This document shows, in pieces, positions 11,900-23,980 of a DNA stretch of 64,000 nt. How positions within the stretch are numbered: the first letter of the stretch is position 1; every line of letters begins with the position of its first letter. A program made the position numbers and the translations under genes. Origin of the DNA: Stropharia rugosoannulata (Eukaryota; Basidiomycota; Agaricomycetes; Agaricales; Strophariaceae); the NCBI GenBank assembly GCA_028532985.1, contig JANCIK010000012.1, positions 1,116,001 through 1,180,000 on the forward strand. Direction: 5' to 3'. The notes under the pieces were generated by a model. It saw only the letters and a list, made by a program, of their open reading frames with translations. It was not told the DNA's origin and searched no databases.

Positions 11900-14800
11900 T
11901 CATATACTGTTCTCCTCATCGTCAGACAGCAGGGAATCCTGCCGCTGGAACTCATGGAGCACCTGCCGATATCGCAATGACCACCAACCCCTCTCCTCTC
12001 TTTCGTCCACCGCGACTGCACTGCCCAAGCCATTATAGTTTGGAAGCGTACCAGAGGGGCTCCGAGGAATGGGCAGGCCGGACGCAACAAGCGACGACAC
12101 AGCAGCGTGCATATCAAACATCCGATCCGAGCAGCTCGAGGTGTCATCTGCATGGTCTGCGCCAGGAAATGTGAGCCTGCGCAATGTAGTACTGCAGCAT
12201 CGCCGGAACGCCAGCAGCCAAGCATCATGCTCTGTTGAATCGCTCGGCAGCAGCAAGTCGACAGTGCGATAACTAGAGAGCCGAAAATCCGTATGGTCAT
12301 TCAAGTGTTCCAGGTTAACTGTCATAGACTCCAGAGAAATGACTGTGCCTTGAAATAATCTTTAACCGGGGGTCATGAAAGACTCATAAGGATTAGAGAC
12401 GTTACCTTGCTCCAGAGTATGAACGCGGGCGATTGACAGAGGTCGAATTACCCCCAAGTACTCGGAAATCACCCAATGCGTAGAATTACCCGGAGAGTCA
12501 CTTGGTTGAGCAAAGACCATAATATCATTGAAGATGAAACCATGAACAGGATTTGTTTGTAAAGCAGGTGATGGCTCAGGTGAAGGCTGCCTTTCCATAG
12601 TGTCCGCGGCTACAGAGACAGCAGCTGCTTTCGACCCTTTAGAAGTCGACCGCTTACCCAGGGGGAACCGAGAGAACCAAGAACTACCAGAAGACTTCAA
12701 AGGAGTAGAAGTAGCAGGACCATTAAAGGCAAATGAGCTCTCAATGGAATGTGACGACACCGAATCCGACTTGTTGAAGGGAGAACTCGAAGATACGCCA
12801 GTGATTGTGTCCATCATCTTTGAAATGCGCTTTGCCCTTGTAGCATCCTTATTGGAGTTTAGGATAGAACCCTTATTTGAGAACCTAGATTCCAGATCAC
12901 AGGTGACCAAGTTTAGGAGACCAGAATGTAGCAGCCATCTTTCGCGAATAGCAAATTCAGTAGACGAAGGGAGACCTCGCACCCGAGCAGAGAAGGCTTT
13001 TAATAACTTGTGTGCATCTTCGCGCATCTTTACCTCAGTCATGACCCTAATAACCATGTCAGCAGAACGCGAAAGAGAGTAAGTGGATAGGTAATCTTGA
13101 TGCGATTTTGGTGTGCGATCCAGCATCTTCTAAAAGAATAACGATCGTTGTAAATAGGCATTCCATGCTTAAGAAAGACAAAAACATGGCACCTACCGCG
13201 AAGAGACCTTGGTAAGCTGCTAACCTATTGACAGGAAGCATCAAAAAGCGCTCAAAAGTCCAACCTTCACACTCAGGGAGATCCTGCTGGAGTATTATGA
13301 ATTGGCCCAACTCGTTGTCGCGACTATTACTCAGGGTTGCTATCTCTTCTGACACATCTGATAGACGGACAATATATGGCTGATAGACCTCTGCATTCAA
13401 AACAAAGCACCGTAGACACTCCGACACGCGATCCGTCGTAGGAGTCATCGTATCGCGTGCAAGACATAAAGACTGGTAGATGTCTTCATGAAGGCGAACG
13501 ATGTCATCAAACCAATCGAGCAGTTTCGCAACATTGCGAGGGACGCCGGCAATCCACGACCGACTATTTTGGACTCGCAAAGGAAGAACAAACACTCGCA
13601 GGCAGATGTGGAAAAGTCGAAGAAGCTCTTCCTCCGTTTCAAAAATTTCTTGCATAACGCCCTCGCGAGTCTGAGTTTGCTCTGTTGTCTCCGAGGTATT
13701 GTCCTTCTGGGGTGAATGATGAGTCCTGGGTTTCGGCATCGCCTGATCAACTTCTCGTTTTGTGGTGTCTTGCGGCTCCGAGCCAGTGAATTTCGGGACC
13801 TCGCTGTATGTGGATGATGCTGACTGAGTGGGGGAGATGACACTAAGTCTGGGCGCGGAAATTGGTAGATGCTATGCACAAACAAATTTTAAAGAGAAGA
13901 TGAGATTTACTTGAATGAACATACCTGATTTCCTTTGATTTGCTTATAATCTGTGTCATGGGCGAATTCGGTATTTTCTGATTCGTTGTCGTAGGTCCGC
14001 TCGACAGTAGGATCTTGTCGGGACTTTCTACCTCCAGGAGACATGTCAGGGTGTGTGAGCTGTTGTTCTGCAGCCCTGTTGAATATTTCGTCAGAGTCTG
14101 AGGCAGGAATATCAAACGCTTTACGCTCCCGCGCTGCCGTCGATCGGTAGTTTTCAACAACTGCCATCGCCTCGGTTGGGAGCTTACGTATCCTAGGATG
14201 TGTCGCAGAGGTTTCCTTAGCCCTCCCGCGGTATTCCGTAGACTTAACCGAACGTTGTTGTCCATATTGATCATCGTATTGTACCAATTTTCCGGATACT
14301 GCTACAGATGCACCGGATGATTTTGCATTGTGTAAGTCTCCAGAATAGGACTCCGTATATGATTGTCGATGCTTGATAAGGTCGCGAAGTTTGTCTGGAA
14401 AGAGGACTGAGCTACGAGGGGAGGGTGAACGATGGCGTAAAGCAGAGTGAGAGCGACGAGAGATGGGTACAGCGCAATCACTCTCAGAATCAGTACCGAA
14501 TGTGATGGGCTCGCAGCTCGAGCTTCGTCGCCGATTGGAATTAACACGCGAACGTCGAATGGAATAGCCCTCACGGTCAGACTGCGTGTCTTCATCCACG
14601 CTATCATGATTATAGATGTGGTCTGACAATTTTGGAGTATCCATTTTATCAAAGCCAGGAGACCCACGCCGTTCGGTAGAGCGCCGTCTCGACTGTTTAT
14701 GTCTATTAACACTTTTAATCGTGGAATTGACATTATCGAAGACTCTACGCACTGGTCGTCATGATCGTCGTAGACAACTTTGTTTGTAGTTTGACCCCAA

Positions 14801-16056
14801 CCTGATTCGTCCGAATAATGGGAAGCGTCAGACTCCGATGTAGGCAGAGAAAAACGCAGGGTCTTTTCCGTAGCACGGTTTACGTCATCTTGTCGAGGAG
14901 TTCGTGGCGAACTGCACTCAAACTGATTCATAGAAAGGCCTAAACCTGCAGAACTCGTCCGATTTCGATCCGATTTCGTCAGGTAGCCATCGTTTCTGTA
15001 TGCATTGTGATTTTCGCTTACAGCGGGGTAGACTTCATTCTGCGAGTCGACATCGCTCGAACCTGTACTTGAGTCCGAAAAAGAGACCCCGCCATTTGTA
15101 ACGGTCAGTCTACGCCTCCCGTGTAATTCCGCTTCGTACTGTTTCTCGAGGTCTGAATCATCAAAGCGAGCAGGGTCGTGGTTGTAGTACCGTAGTCGAG
15201 GTATATTAGATGGCGCACTCCTCTTCCTGGACGATGTACGAGACGCTGGTTCTTGCATGATTGTCTGACTAGCATTCTGGCACGTTTATAAGTATAAAAA
15301 GTGCAAATATTTGAATTTAACGTCTACCATTGAAGGACTTGATTTGCTGCCGTTGAATCGGGATTTCAATGTGACAGAGCACTTGCGACTCAACATATTT
15401 TTCATATTTTTCAAGGAAGTTCCGGTTATAGAGGGTGAATATGACATAGCAGGAGTATTTTGTTTCGAGGACTGGGATGCCATCACAGGAGATCGAAAGG
15501 CAGATTTAAGAGCAGATTTGACTGGTTCTTTGAGGCGCGGCGCACTCGGTAGCAAAGGCGGCTGCGATGTCAATTTATACTGCTGAGAATGATGAAGCAT
15601 AGAGTCTGTGCGCGTTGCAGTTCGTCCGGTCACTATTGGTGCTTCTGGTGGACTTCGACGATTACGGCTCTTACGCTTCTGCTTCAACGATTCTTCACCG
15701 GTGCCTTTATTCAGTATAGCCGCGGGTTGTAGCGGTCTATTCGTCATACGATCTACCGTGTCTCTCAGCGTTGGTAGTAGTTGCATTTCGAGTTTAGGGA
15801 TCTCTGAATGGGCGGTAGATCTTGGACGGCGTTCCCTCGTTCCAGTCTCTGAAGGCAACTCGTATTGCTGTTGTCCATGACGTCTGTCGCTCTGTTGATG
15901 TCTTTCAAGGGCCCCGCCCTCCTTATAAGAGAGATTGCGCGGGCTTAAACCTCCCGCAATAGCATAGTATGACGGAGGGTGGAATGTCCTTGGAGTAGAC
16001 ACATTTGGTGCAGGAGAACGAGGCGTACCATAGCACGGCGAGGCTGTTGGACGCAT
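11900..16056 (-). CDS. Rho guanine nucleotide exchange factor (DH-PH)
   Basis: Long, mostly disordered Ser/Arg-rich N-terminal half (16056 to about 13720) followed by a Dbl-homology domain (about 13660-12980: EEELLRLFHICLRVFVLP, ECEGWTFERFLMLPVNRLAAY, KSHQDYLSTY, then helices ending VRGLP). A split PH domain follows (RERWLLHSGLLNLV about 12940; after a long Ser-rich insert, VHGFIFNDIMVFAQP, EYLGVIRPLSIARV; last exon DFRLSSYRTVDLLLP and HDAWLLAFRR). The factor probably activates a Rho/Cdc42-type GTPase in polarity or septation. Introns were confirmed by frame, for example 14752-14703 (50 nt, GTGCGT...AG) and that at the QGLFA/KMLDRTP junction near 13190-13130. ATG 16056 is the first in frame, but an upstream exon is not excluded. 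The PH insert of about 100 residues is unusual. Confidence 0.85.
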
Positions 16057-17801
16057 AGAGTCCAATATCCCAGGGAATAGTTGCCTTTCACCGCCTAAGT
16101 TGAATGAAAAGGTTTGCCAACGCTTGTTTAAGAAGTCATCGAATGGCTAAAGTTGTCAAAGTTGTCAGCGAGAGCGAATACCGCGTTAAGGGTCGGAACA
16201 AGCCGACGGACCGCACATCGGAGTTAATTATCTGGTTACGTTCACACGCCAAGAAAAAGGACTTAGCGAACAAATGTCACTGAGAAGGCTCTTGCTGGAT
16301 TGGAGTCTACATATGCGACTTCGTTTGTTCAGCTCATATTTTTATAAGTCAATCCCTATTCTATCCAGCATAGACAGCTCACACTCATACCATGAGAGGG
16401 TTAGTACCAGTCATCTACATCAGCCTCTATCGCCGGTCCCACTGGTGACTCCGTCTTATGTTACTTTCTACAAAATATACTGCCTGTCTTAAAATCTCGG
16501 AAGCGGAGCATCTCTAGCCGTAAATCTGATATATGTAACACTGTAAGCACAAGGATGGAGTCTTGTTCGCGAGTTATCTGATAATATTTAATACGGCAGC
16601 CAATCCTCTTTTCAATTCCGTCATGGGCTTTGGGAATGAATGAAAAGGGTTGAACCGACTCCGCAGTAGTGATTCAGGGCAGCTTTGGCTTCGGACGGAT
16701 AATTTACAGCCGGCGTGCAGGTGTCAAGACCTTCTACGTACTGCGCAAAAAGCGTAACATACTACAACCGATATTGCTGGGAGTTTGATTCGATCGTAGC
16801 CTGAATTGAATAGTTGCTACTCTTTGTCACTACCCCTCTACTTGTGATATCAATTTCCGTGTTCATCAAGCTTGAGCATGAGGGAATGCCATGCTATTAG
16901 CACAGTTATATCAAGCCACAATACAGCCGCTCACAATTGATTAATGAGAGTAGTACCGTAGCAAGTGTCATTGTTGGTCCGTACTAACTTTCTACTGTCA
17001 AGCATGACTCGCATGCTGCGCAACTGCGGCGTATTGGTAAGTCGTCTTTCTAAAAATGTGACAACTAGGCCTATTTCACTGACAGAGATACGTCCGATAG
17101 GCGAGGTGCCGATGTCGACAACATAGTACATTCTACTCTTCACCAGTTGGCTTATTATCAAGCTACTCGCTCTTTTAGCGCGACAAGAGCGGATGAAACG
17201 TAATTTTATATGAATTAGGAGGATGTATTCCACCTCTTCGATGACACCTATGGACTGCGCAGACTACATGCGGATGGAGCTCGGAAGGGGCGTTCATTAG
17301 TATTTGATCTAGAACGTCATTCAAGATTATCAGATAACAGGTGGTAAGCATCTTTATTGATGCGGAGGTGCTGCGCGATCTACATACTTACATAGTATAC
17401 CCTGAAATATCGATGTTCTATCATTAGATCATTCTTCAACTATTTTCGATCCATGATGGACTTTGTACATACTTTCTCAAGACGAAAGTTGAAATTTGAA
17501 ACGACTCTATTTGCCGGGCACACGTATGCCTTGCGTATGCCCTTCGGCTTCATGTAATCAGATAAGATGCGACTAGGTAACCTAAGCGACACCGTGGCGC
17601 TTGTTTTTTGAGTTATGTCAGAGTCCGAATTGGACTTGGCCGGGATAGCTTCAAGCATTGATGAAAATATTTGGATTATAATACATAGCCCTGCTTCAGG
17701 TATAAAAGGGTTCATGGGCAGGGAGTCAATTTTCATCATTCCAACACCCTTCAAATCCAGCTTCAAAGCCCTCTAATCATCCCTGCATACAATAGTTTAT
17801 C
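16057..17801. other. 1.7-kb intergenic stretch
   Basis: Lies between the 5' ends of the RhoGEF (minus) and the O-methyltransferase (plus), so it contains both promoters. Open frames of 72 codons (16274, plus), 100 codons (16931-17233, minus) and 108 codons (17440-17766, minus) were read; none shows a recognisable family, and the last lies across the O-methyltransferase core promoter. Confidence 0.45.
17701..17708 (+). promoter_or_regulatory. TATA box of the O-methyltransferase gene
   Basis: TATAAAAG, 94 nt upstream of the ATG at 17802 and on the same strand. A consensus box at this distance points to a regulated rather than housekeeping promoter. Confidence 0.6.
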
Positions 17802-18671
17802 ATGGCCAACAGCGAGGCATTCAAATACTACAAGGCTGGCACCATAGATCAATGGAAGCTCTCAGACGAGTATCATAACTCGTTCCTCATTGCAAAGGAC
17901 GCAGAACTCGACAGCGTGCGCGAAAACTGCGTTGCTAAAGGACTCCCAGACATTGCCGTTTCAGCAGCACAGGGCAAGTTCTTGCATCTCCTGGCGAGGT
18001 CGATCAGCGCGGAACGCGTTCTTGAAGTCGGAACACTAGGAGGGTTAGTGTATCCACACTTCTATTGTTGATGCATTATCTGATATGAAATGACTTCGCA
18101 GGTATTCTACTGTCTGGTTTGCGCGGGCCGTACCTGCACACGGTAAAGTTGTTACCTTGGAACTGTCCGAGCGCCATGCAGAAGTAAGAATATTTCATGC
18201 ATGGGGTTAGTAGTAATTCTGACATAGACCGCACTGTGTTACAGGTCGCCAAAGAGAATTTTAAACTGGCTGGTGTCGCCGACAAGGTCGAAGTAATCGT
18301 GGGCCCTGCGGGGGATTCCATGAAGAAATTAGAACCCGCTTTTGACGTCGTCTTTATCGACGCTGACAAAGACAACAATGTTCTTTACTACCATGAGGCA
18401 AAGCGCCTTGTCCGTAAAGGAGGCATCATTGTAAGTAGAGTATTGCAGGCTCGCATGTTGATGACATTTTGCTGAAATAACTTTTTTAAAGATCGTCGAT
18501 AACGTTGTTTGGGCAGGGTCTCCCGCCTTTCCGGAATATACTGCGCCGAGCATCGAAGGGATTCGTAGCCTGCTCAAAGCAATCAAAGGGGATCCAGATG
18601 TTGATGCGACGACCATTGCTACTGTAGGAGAGAGAGGATATGACGGCTTCCTCTACGCTGTCAGGAACTGA
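17802..18671 (+). CDS. SAM-dependent O-methyltransferase, family 3 (caffeoyl-CoA OMT-like)
   Basis: Four exons (17802-18043, 18102-18183, 18245-18430, 18492-18671) join in frame to 229 residues, the usual length of the small class I, metal-dependent OMTs. Visible motifs are EVGTLGGYSTVWFARA (SAM motif I, split by intron 1), VTLELSERH (acidic residue for the SAM ribose), VGPAGDSM, FDVVFIDADKDNN (metal/SAM motif) and IIVDNVVWAGSP (metal-binding DN pair). The methyl acceptor is probably a small vicinal diol or catechol-type compound; nothing here fixes it. A TATA box lies 94 nt upstream. The gene is convergent with the F-box gene downstream. Confidence 0.93.
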
Positions 18672-18841
18672 TTCAAGGAGATTCGCAAACTGAAGCGTAA
18701 TCGACCGTGTATATAATTTGTTCTGAGTATAATGGACATGCCAATTGTATGTAACAAAGATATGTTACGAATTTAAGCATCTTGCATTGGTGGAGAAACG
18801 GTTTACCCAGCTACATATAAGTAAAGGAAACAGATTTTTAG

Positions 18842-18870
18842 TTGTTTTTTTTTAATAGAAAAAAAAACAA
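18842..18870. terminator. AT-rich perfect hairpin between convergent genes
   Basis: TTGTTTTTTTTT (18842-18853), loop AATAG, then AAAAAAAAACAA (18859-18870): a perfect 12-bp inverted repeat. It sits between the stop codons of the O-methyltransferase (18671) and the F-box gene (18907). Its symmetry would give each strand a T-rich or A-rich signal, so a role in ending transcription from both sides is possible but inferred. Confidence 0.4.
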
Positions 18871-18906
18871 AGATCATTGAGACTCCGGATATTATTATGC
18901 TCACCT

Positions 18907-20527
18907 TCATTCCCATGGACTGCCGTCCATGTTCTTCAAAACCAGAACACCTTCCTCGACCATCCTAACTATTTCCCAAATGTACCTGGGGTCTGAATAT
19001 TCAGCAATACTAAAGTCAGCGACGGCAGAATATTGGTCAGCGACAATTGTCGCCTGCTGAAGGATGGCGACCTTCTCCATTTCATATAAGCCCCTAACAC
19101 CGCCTCGCATCTGCGAACGCACGATGAATGGTTCCATGAAGTCGATGGCCTGAACTGCAAGGATACCCTTGTAGGAGAACGTCAGGAGGTTGGGGAGGTA
19201 CGGCGTAGCTTCGTCCGGGTTGAGCAGCTCGAAGAACATCGACCCCAGGCCATCACTTTGGTGATTACCGGTTACACCACCAGGAGCATTGGTTTCCCTA
19301 GGAGTGGTACCGCTATCAACAATGTGAAGCTCCTCCAGAGTGGGAAGCTCGTGCAAAAGGTCGATTAAATCATACTCCATAGTAATGAAGCATTCAAGGG
19401 TCAAGGACGTGAGCCGGCAGCCAGAACGTGTGATAAATTGCAGAAATGTCTGTGTGTAGGTGTTCCATAAACAGTCCTGTAACCTGAATTCAAGGGCCAA
19501 CAGAGCTGGAAGAGTGAGCTGGCGAAAATATTGGAGGTAGTCGGGGGTATAAGCAATTGTTAGGTATTTCAGTTTTTCCAGAGATGACGGGCGATGGGAT
19601 ATTATTATAGAGGAGTTTGTGAATGATGCACTTTGCAAACGCCGAAAGGTTTCGCAAAGATCCTGCAGACGTACACCCCTACACGAGTTCAGCGATATAC
19701 TTGTGATTTGATTGCTGGGAATGAGTGTCAATTCACTACGTTCCAATGCAATACCTATCAAGCTGAGGTTTTGAAGAAAGCGAGCTCCTTTCAGGTTGAA
19801 TGTCGACAACCGTCCAGCACCTGTTGTATCGTGATCAAAACCAAATAAAACACTTCGCAAGTTCGTCAAGGAAAGAGGTGTTGACTCCGTTGTAGACCGA
19901 AGAAGACCATCCCAGTCTGGACGCAAATGAAATTCCACAATTTCCCATTGTTGATGGTGCTTGACTAACAATTTGAGAAGGGGAGATGGTGGGCGACGGG
20001 ACAGACGAAGGTCTGGAAAAGGGCCGAAGTAGAATTTGATATTCCGACCTTTCGTCCTCTCAATCCATTGCTGCAGTAGTTCCGTTTGAGCAATGTAGCC
20101 GGCCTTTCCAGGAGCTTGCGAAGCGCGAACAACAATAGTCGTCCAGAGCTCTGAGATCGACAGAACCAATTGGCGCCATGTTCGGCATATTGAAGCTAGT
20201 CGAAGAGGGTAGCATTGACGCCTCCACGAAGTATCATTTCTGATTGGCTCGCAAGCGAAGCAGAATATCAAAGCAACGAATGTCAACCGGCAGACTGAGT
20301 AGGTCTATAGAAAGCGGTACAACCTGATCTTCACGATCCTGAGATTCTGCTTCGCTCTGATTTCCATGACATTCTATATCGAGTATAGCCAGGTCAATGG
20401 CCAATAGCTCACTGCTCGTTATCGAAGACTGCGACTGGGCGTCATCTGAGAACGGTGATTGGCTTCGATTGATATGGTCCACCGCTTCCATTGGCCGACT
20501 ATTCGTGCTGAATCTTGATAGCGTCAA
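18907..20527 (-). CDS. F-box/leucine-rich protein, frameshifted inside the F-box
   Basis: Two open frames form one gene. The first (from ATG 20527) ends its homologous part with PLSIDLLSLPVDI; the second continues ALIFCFACEP, CRTWRQLVLSISELWTTI, then about 400 residues of degenerate leucine-rich repeats to the stop at 18907. Together they give the normal spacing of an Agaricomycete F-box (LP-x-E-I-x-x-L-I-F), but one extra base within 20275-20278 separates the frames, and no GT-AG intron there repairs it. The product would be a substrate adaptor of SCF ubiquitin ligases. A 459-codon frame has stayed open downstream of the shift, so the lesion is very recent, an assembly error, or bypassed by initiation after it. 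Confidence 0.75.
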
Positions 20528-20816
20528 AAGGGGTGGCAGACTGTTTCGCGCACACTCACTATAGGCTTTTGCTCCAAGGATCTTCGTGCGGGCAGCGTAT
20601 CTAGGTGTATCCGCTCAAAAGATAAACTGGACGATATCACTGATCAACTTACATGGCCACATGGATTTGACACATGGATGCTTTGAGTAATTTGCACACC
20701 TTCATTGAATTTCAAAAACTGACGCACATGGGGACAAATGGGAACTTATGTGGGTTAGGAACTCTATCAAGTAAAGTAAGTACACTTATGTACCTGACGA
20801 CTGGGCCTTCAGCGCT

Positions 20817-21290
20817 TCAGCACCGGGGTTGTAAGTGAGTAAAGTGACGTTGTGCATCGGAATGGGTCAGAGTCCAATAGCCGGCCCTTAACTCACATGC
20901 GTCAGTTACACTATATCGAATAAATACATTCCATAGCAAAAAGGGCAACCTCTTCTTGGGGGCCGCATCACTTTTAGTCTCTTGTCCTAAGGAGGGAGAG
21001 GAAGGATCATCCTTCTTCTCCGTCTGACACTGCGTGCTCTCTGACTTATAGCCTTGATGTACCCGCTTCGGTACCTCCTCCATCTCATGTTTGCCGGTCC
21101 GTAATCTAGTCTCCTTCACAGACCAAATAAACAGATGACAGTCGATCTGGGCTACGAACTTCGTATGCCCAATTTGGACGAATATTACCCCAGATAAAAT
21201 CCAACTCCATACGGCCCTCTCGAGTAGCCCCATTACACTCGGATTGCGTTCATGCTGAAAGTGTTCTTTCGGGCTGCTAAGCTTGCTCAT
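20817..21290 (-). CDS. Hypothetical 157-residue protein
   Basis: An uninterrupted ATG-initiated frame on the minus strand, without visible introns. Residues 25-55 are hydrophobic (AVWSWILSGVIFVQIGHTKF) and the middle is charged (QTEKKDDPSSPSLGQETK). I recognise no family. It may be a lineage-specific protein or a chance frame in the flank of the F-box gene. Confidence 0.25.
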   Translation of the reverse strand: MSKLSSPKEHFQHERNPSVMGLLERAVWSWILSGVIFVQIGHTKFVAQIDCHLFIWSVKETRLRTGKHEMEEVPKRVHQGYKSESTQCQTEKKDDPSSPSLGQETKSDAAPKKRLPFLLWNVFIRYSVTDACELRAGYWTLTHSDAQRHFTHLQPRC

Positions 21291-22131
21291 GCAGGTGTTA
21301 CATTCAAGGTGCTTATATCAAGTTTATATGTGCGTATATTCGTACCTCCGGTCGGACGTGAGAGGGTAAATAGGATATTTTGGCTACACCGCACGTATTT
21401 AAGTCTGAGTAAATAAATTTACTTGTACTGCGTTCAACGATTACTAATTAACAGGCTTACTTGCATCTTCCAGTGTTACCCCAAAGAGTCAGGCAAAGAG
21501 ATACCATTGAAGAACTCACCGCCACGGAACGTGACGATGTTACTTCTGCCTCTCAAATCTCAGAAATATTTTAAAGCAGAGAGCCTATTAGACAAGACAT
21601 TTAGCACTTTTCCCACCTTTTATTTTGCATATGAAGCTTCTGTAACTCTCTTTTGTTGATGTGTGTCAAGTATGGACCATGCACGTCATTGTAGCACGAA
21701 TTTCAAAATTCATATAGCTTAGTGCGTAACTCTCTTCTATCATTTCTCGTCAGGTACTCATGGCCGTAAACTTGCTCATATTCAGCGCCCGCGCATATAG
21801 TCCCACCTCGATCAGACTCACGGATTTGGTTGGGATTTGGTAATATTTCGCCCAAATTTCACCACCCAGAACATATTCTTGACCTAGTCAGGTCTACTCG
21901 AACTCAAATAAATGGCAGGACGCTAAATTACCTGTGCCAACCCTGTGGACGTTTTCGTGGATTGAGCACCATCCTGTACCATCCGAATCGGAAGAGAGCA
22001 GATCCGGAGCCTGTGTTTACTTTTAGGTAAATACCTGGTAAATACAGAAAAAACTCATTATTGACGCCATATTATTCTCACGGCTCTTCATCAACAGCGA
22101 CGACCCCGCCCCGACCTACACGCTGTCTCCG
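21291..22131. other. Intergenic, AUR1 upstream region
   Basis: 840 bp without a supported gene. It supplies the promoter of the AUR1 homologue starting at 22132. Short open frames at 21423 and 21830 have no recognisable content. Confidence 0.45.
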
Positions 22132-23541
22132 ATGTCGAGCATCCACCCCCAACGGGGGCTGATAGTCCGCAACCTCACGTACCTCGTCCATGCCATCGTC
22201 GCCGCTGTTGCACGCCTCGACAAATCGTTGTCACCAGCCGTCACCATCCAACGGCTGCGCGCTCATACCTTCACGTTTGGAGACAGCATCTGGCTCTTCC
22301 ATTTTGCGCTGGCAACATTCTGGTTGACCCTTATGCAAGACCCAGGGTATCCACAGAAGCTCGCCATCCCACTGCTGTACAGCATCGCGCTTCTAATTCC
22401 TCTGACGAGCCAATTTTTCCGCCCTGCGACTCCGGTGCTCAGTTGGGTGCTCAGCTGGTATTCTTCCAGGTTCATTCCCCCGCACTGGAGACCTACCATT
22501 TCTGTATCGCTTCTACCGACACTCGAGTCAGTGCTGTATGGCGCCAACATTTCCGACATCCTTACCCGGTTCACCCACCCCATTCTCGACATTCTCGCAT
22601 GGCTTCCGTACGGTGTTGTACACTTTACGTGCCCCGCCGTGCTTGCTGTATTTGTCTGGTTATTCAGGGCGAAACCAGTGCTTCATTTGTGGGCACGAGT
22701 GTTTGGTTATATGAACCTCACTGGGGTTATTATCCAACTTGTACTCCCGTGTTCAGCGCCATGGTACGAACTTATTTACGGGTTGACACCAGCCAATTAC
22801 GGAATGAAGGGATCTCCAGGGGGACTTGCTCGCATCGATACGCTATTTGGATCCCATACGTATACGACTGGCTTTACGAATTCCCCTCTCGTTTTCGGCG
22901 CCTTCCCTTCGCTCCACGCAGGAAATGCGACACTGGAAGCACTCTTCCTCTCCCACTTCTTCCCCCAGACTACCAAGTTTATATGGGCCTATGCCGGAAT
23001 ATTGTACTGGGCCACGATGTACCTTACTCATCACTACCTCATCGACGTCGTGGGCGGTGCATGCCTTGCCACCGCCTTCTTTTACTTCTTCCTGCCAGAT
23101 GAACTCCGTGGTGCTGCAGCGACGGCCCCTCCTCCTAATCTAGGATCAGGTGCAATTGCCAAGAACAAATATGACCTGTACGATTTGGAAGACCCTCGCG
23201 CAGCAGGCAGCTACGACACACGCAGTGGTCTCATGCTCTCTGCACGTGAATTCGATGTCACCAGCGAACCCAGCTCGGACGAAGAAGAGGTCGATATCAC
23301 CTATCGCTCTCCTGTCCCAGGAAAAACAACATTTCCCGAGTCCGTCCGAAGTGGCGCACCTGCGCAGCAGTCTGGTAAGAAAGGAGCTCATCGCGGTGGA
23401 GCTAGGGGTCGCGGTCACCAGCACACTGCCTCAATCGCAAGCTTGATTCGTGGAGATGAGCGAGGTCCCGAAGATGGTTGGAGCCCGGTTGCCGCATCAT
23501 TCTCAATCCCTCCAGGGAATGGCAGAGGAAGGACGGATTAG
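22132..23541 (+). CDS. AUR1: Inositol phosphorylceramide synthase catalytic subunit
   Basis: Transfers phosphoinositol from phosphatidylinositol to (phyto)ceramide in the Golgi, an essential fungal sphingolipid step and the target of aureobasidin A. One uninterrupted 469-codon exon, rare in this window. The first 330 residues align with yeast Aur1: SDILTRFTHPILDILAWLPYG, FGYMNLTGVIIQLV, ANYGMKGSPGGLARIDTL, GAFPSLHAGNA (about residues 257-267) and YLTHHYLIDVVGG (about 298-310). The His of SLH and the His and Asp of HHYLID form the PAP2-type catalytic triad. Several hydrophobic segments precede and separate these. The C-terminal 140 residues are a charged Gly/Ser-rich tail with no similarity to the yeast tail. 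The HF pair in YGVVHF, next to positions altered in resistant yeast, is the wild-type form. Confidence 0.96.
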   Translation: MSSIHPQRGLIVRNLTYLVHAIVAAVARLDKSLSPAVTIQRLRAHTFTFGDSIWLFHFALATFWLTLMQDPGYPQKLAIPLLYSIALLIPLTSQFFRPATPVLSWVLSWYSSRFIPPHWRPTISVSLLPTLESVLYGANISDILTRFTHPILDILAWLPYGVVHFTCPAVLAVFVWLFRAKPVLHLWARVFGYMNLTGVIIQLVLPCSAPWYELIYGLTPANYGMKGSPGGLARIDTLFGSHTYTTGFTNSPLVFGAFPSLHAGNATLEALFLSHFFPQTTKFIWAYAGILYWATMYLTHHYLIDVVGGACLATAFFYFFLPDELRGAAATAPPPNLGSGAIAKNKYDLYDLEDPRAAGSYDTRSGLMLSAREFDVTSEPSSDEEEVDITYRSPVPGKTTFPESVRSGAPAQQSGKKGAHRGGARGRGHQHTASIASLIRGDERGPEDGWSPVAASFSIPPGNGRGRTD

Positions 23542-23980
23542 TATGCGCAGAACTCCCTGTCCAAGGACACGATACCACCCACTATCAATAGGTCATACCA
23601 AGTGAGAAGTTGGATTTCTCGCGGACATAATATGGAGCCTTTGGAAACGGGATATGGATGAAACTCGTCGGATTTGTACATTGACTCCATTTGAGTTGCT
23701 TTTCACTGATGCTGCAGAAGACAGGGTTTGTCTTCCTGTCATTCTCAACCTTTTTTCGCCGTAGATACCTTCCGTATCCTTTAGACAATCGTACTTGCTT
23801 TCTGCATCATATCTAGCTCGTTTCCCTCCTAGATTCTAGATCATACTCGATCATGTTGTCGGCCGTTGCTGCGTCAACCTCATATCTATTTATTCCAATA
23901 AAATGGGCACTACTCTTACTTTCCCGGATCATTGTACAAATTTATTAATTGTGAATTTGAATCAGGTAGCGACTGCCTTA

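Noticed and set aside
14700..14760. Apparent frameshift in the RhoGEF N-terminal region
   Set aside because: A canonical 50-nt intron (14752-14703) explains it.
17440..17766. 108-codon minus-strand frame upstream of the O-methyltransferase
   Set aside because: Lies across the TATA box and core promoter of that gene, with no protein motif.
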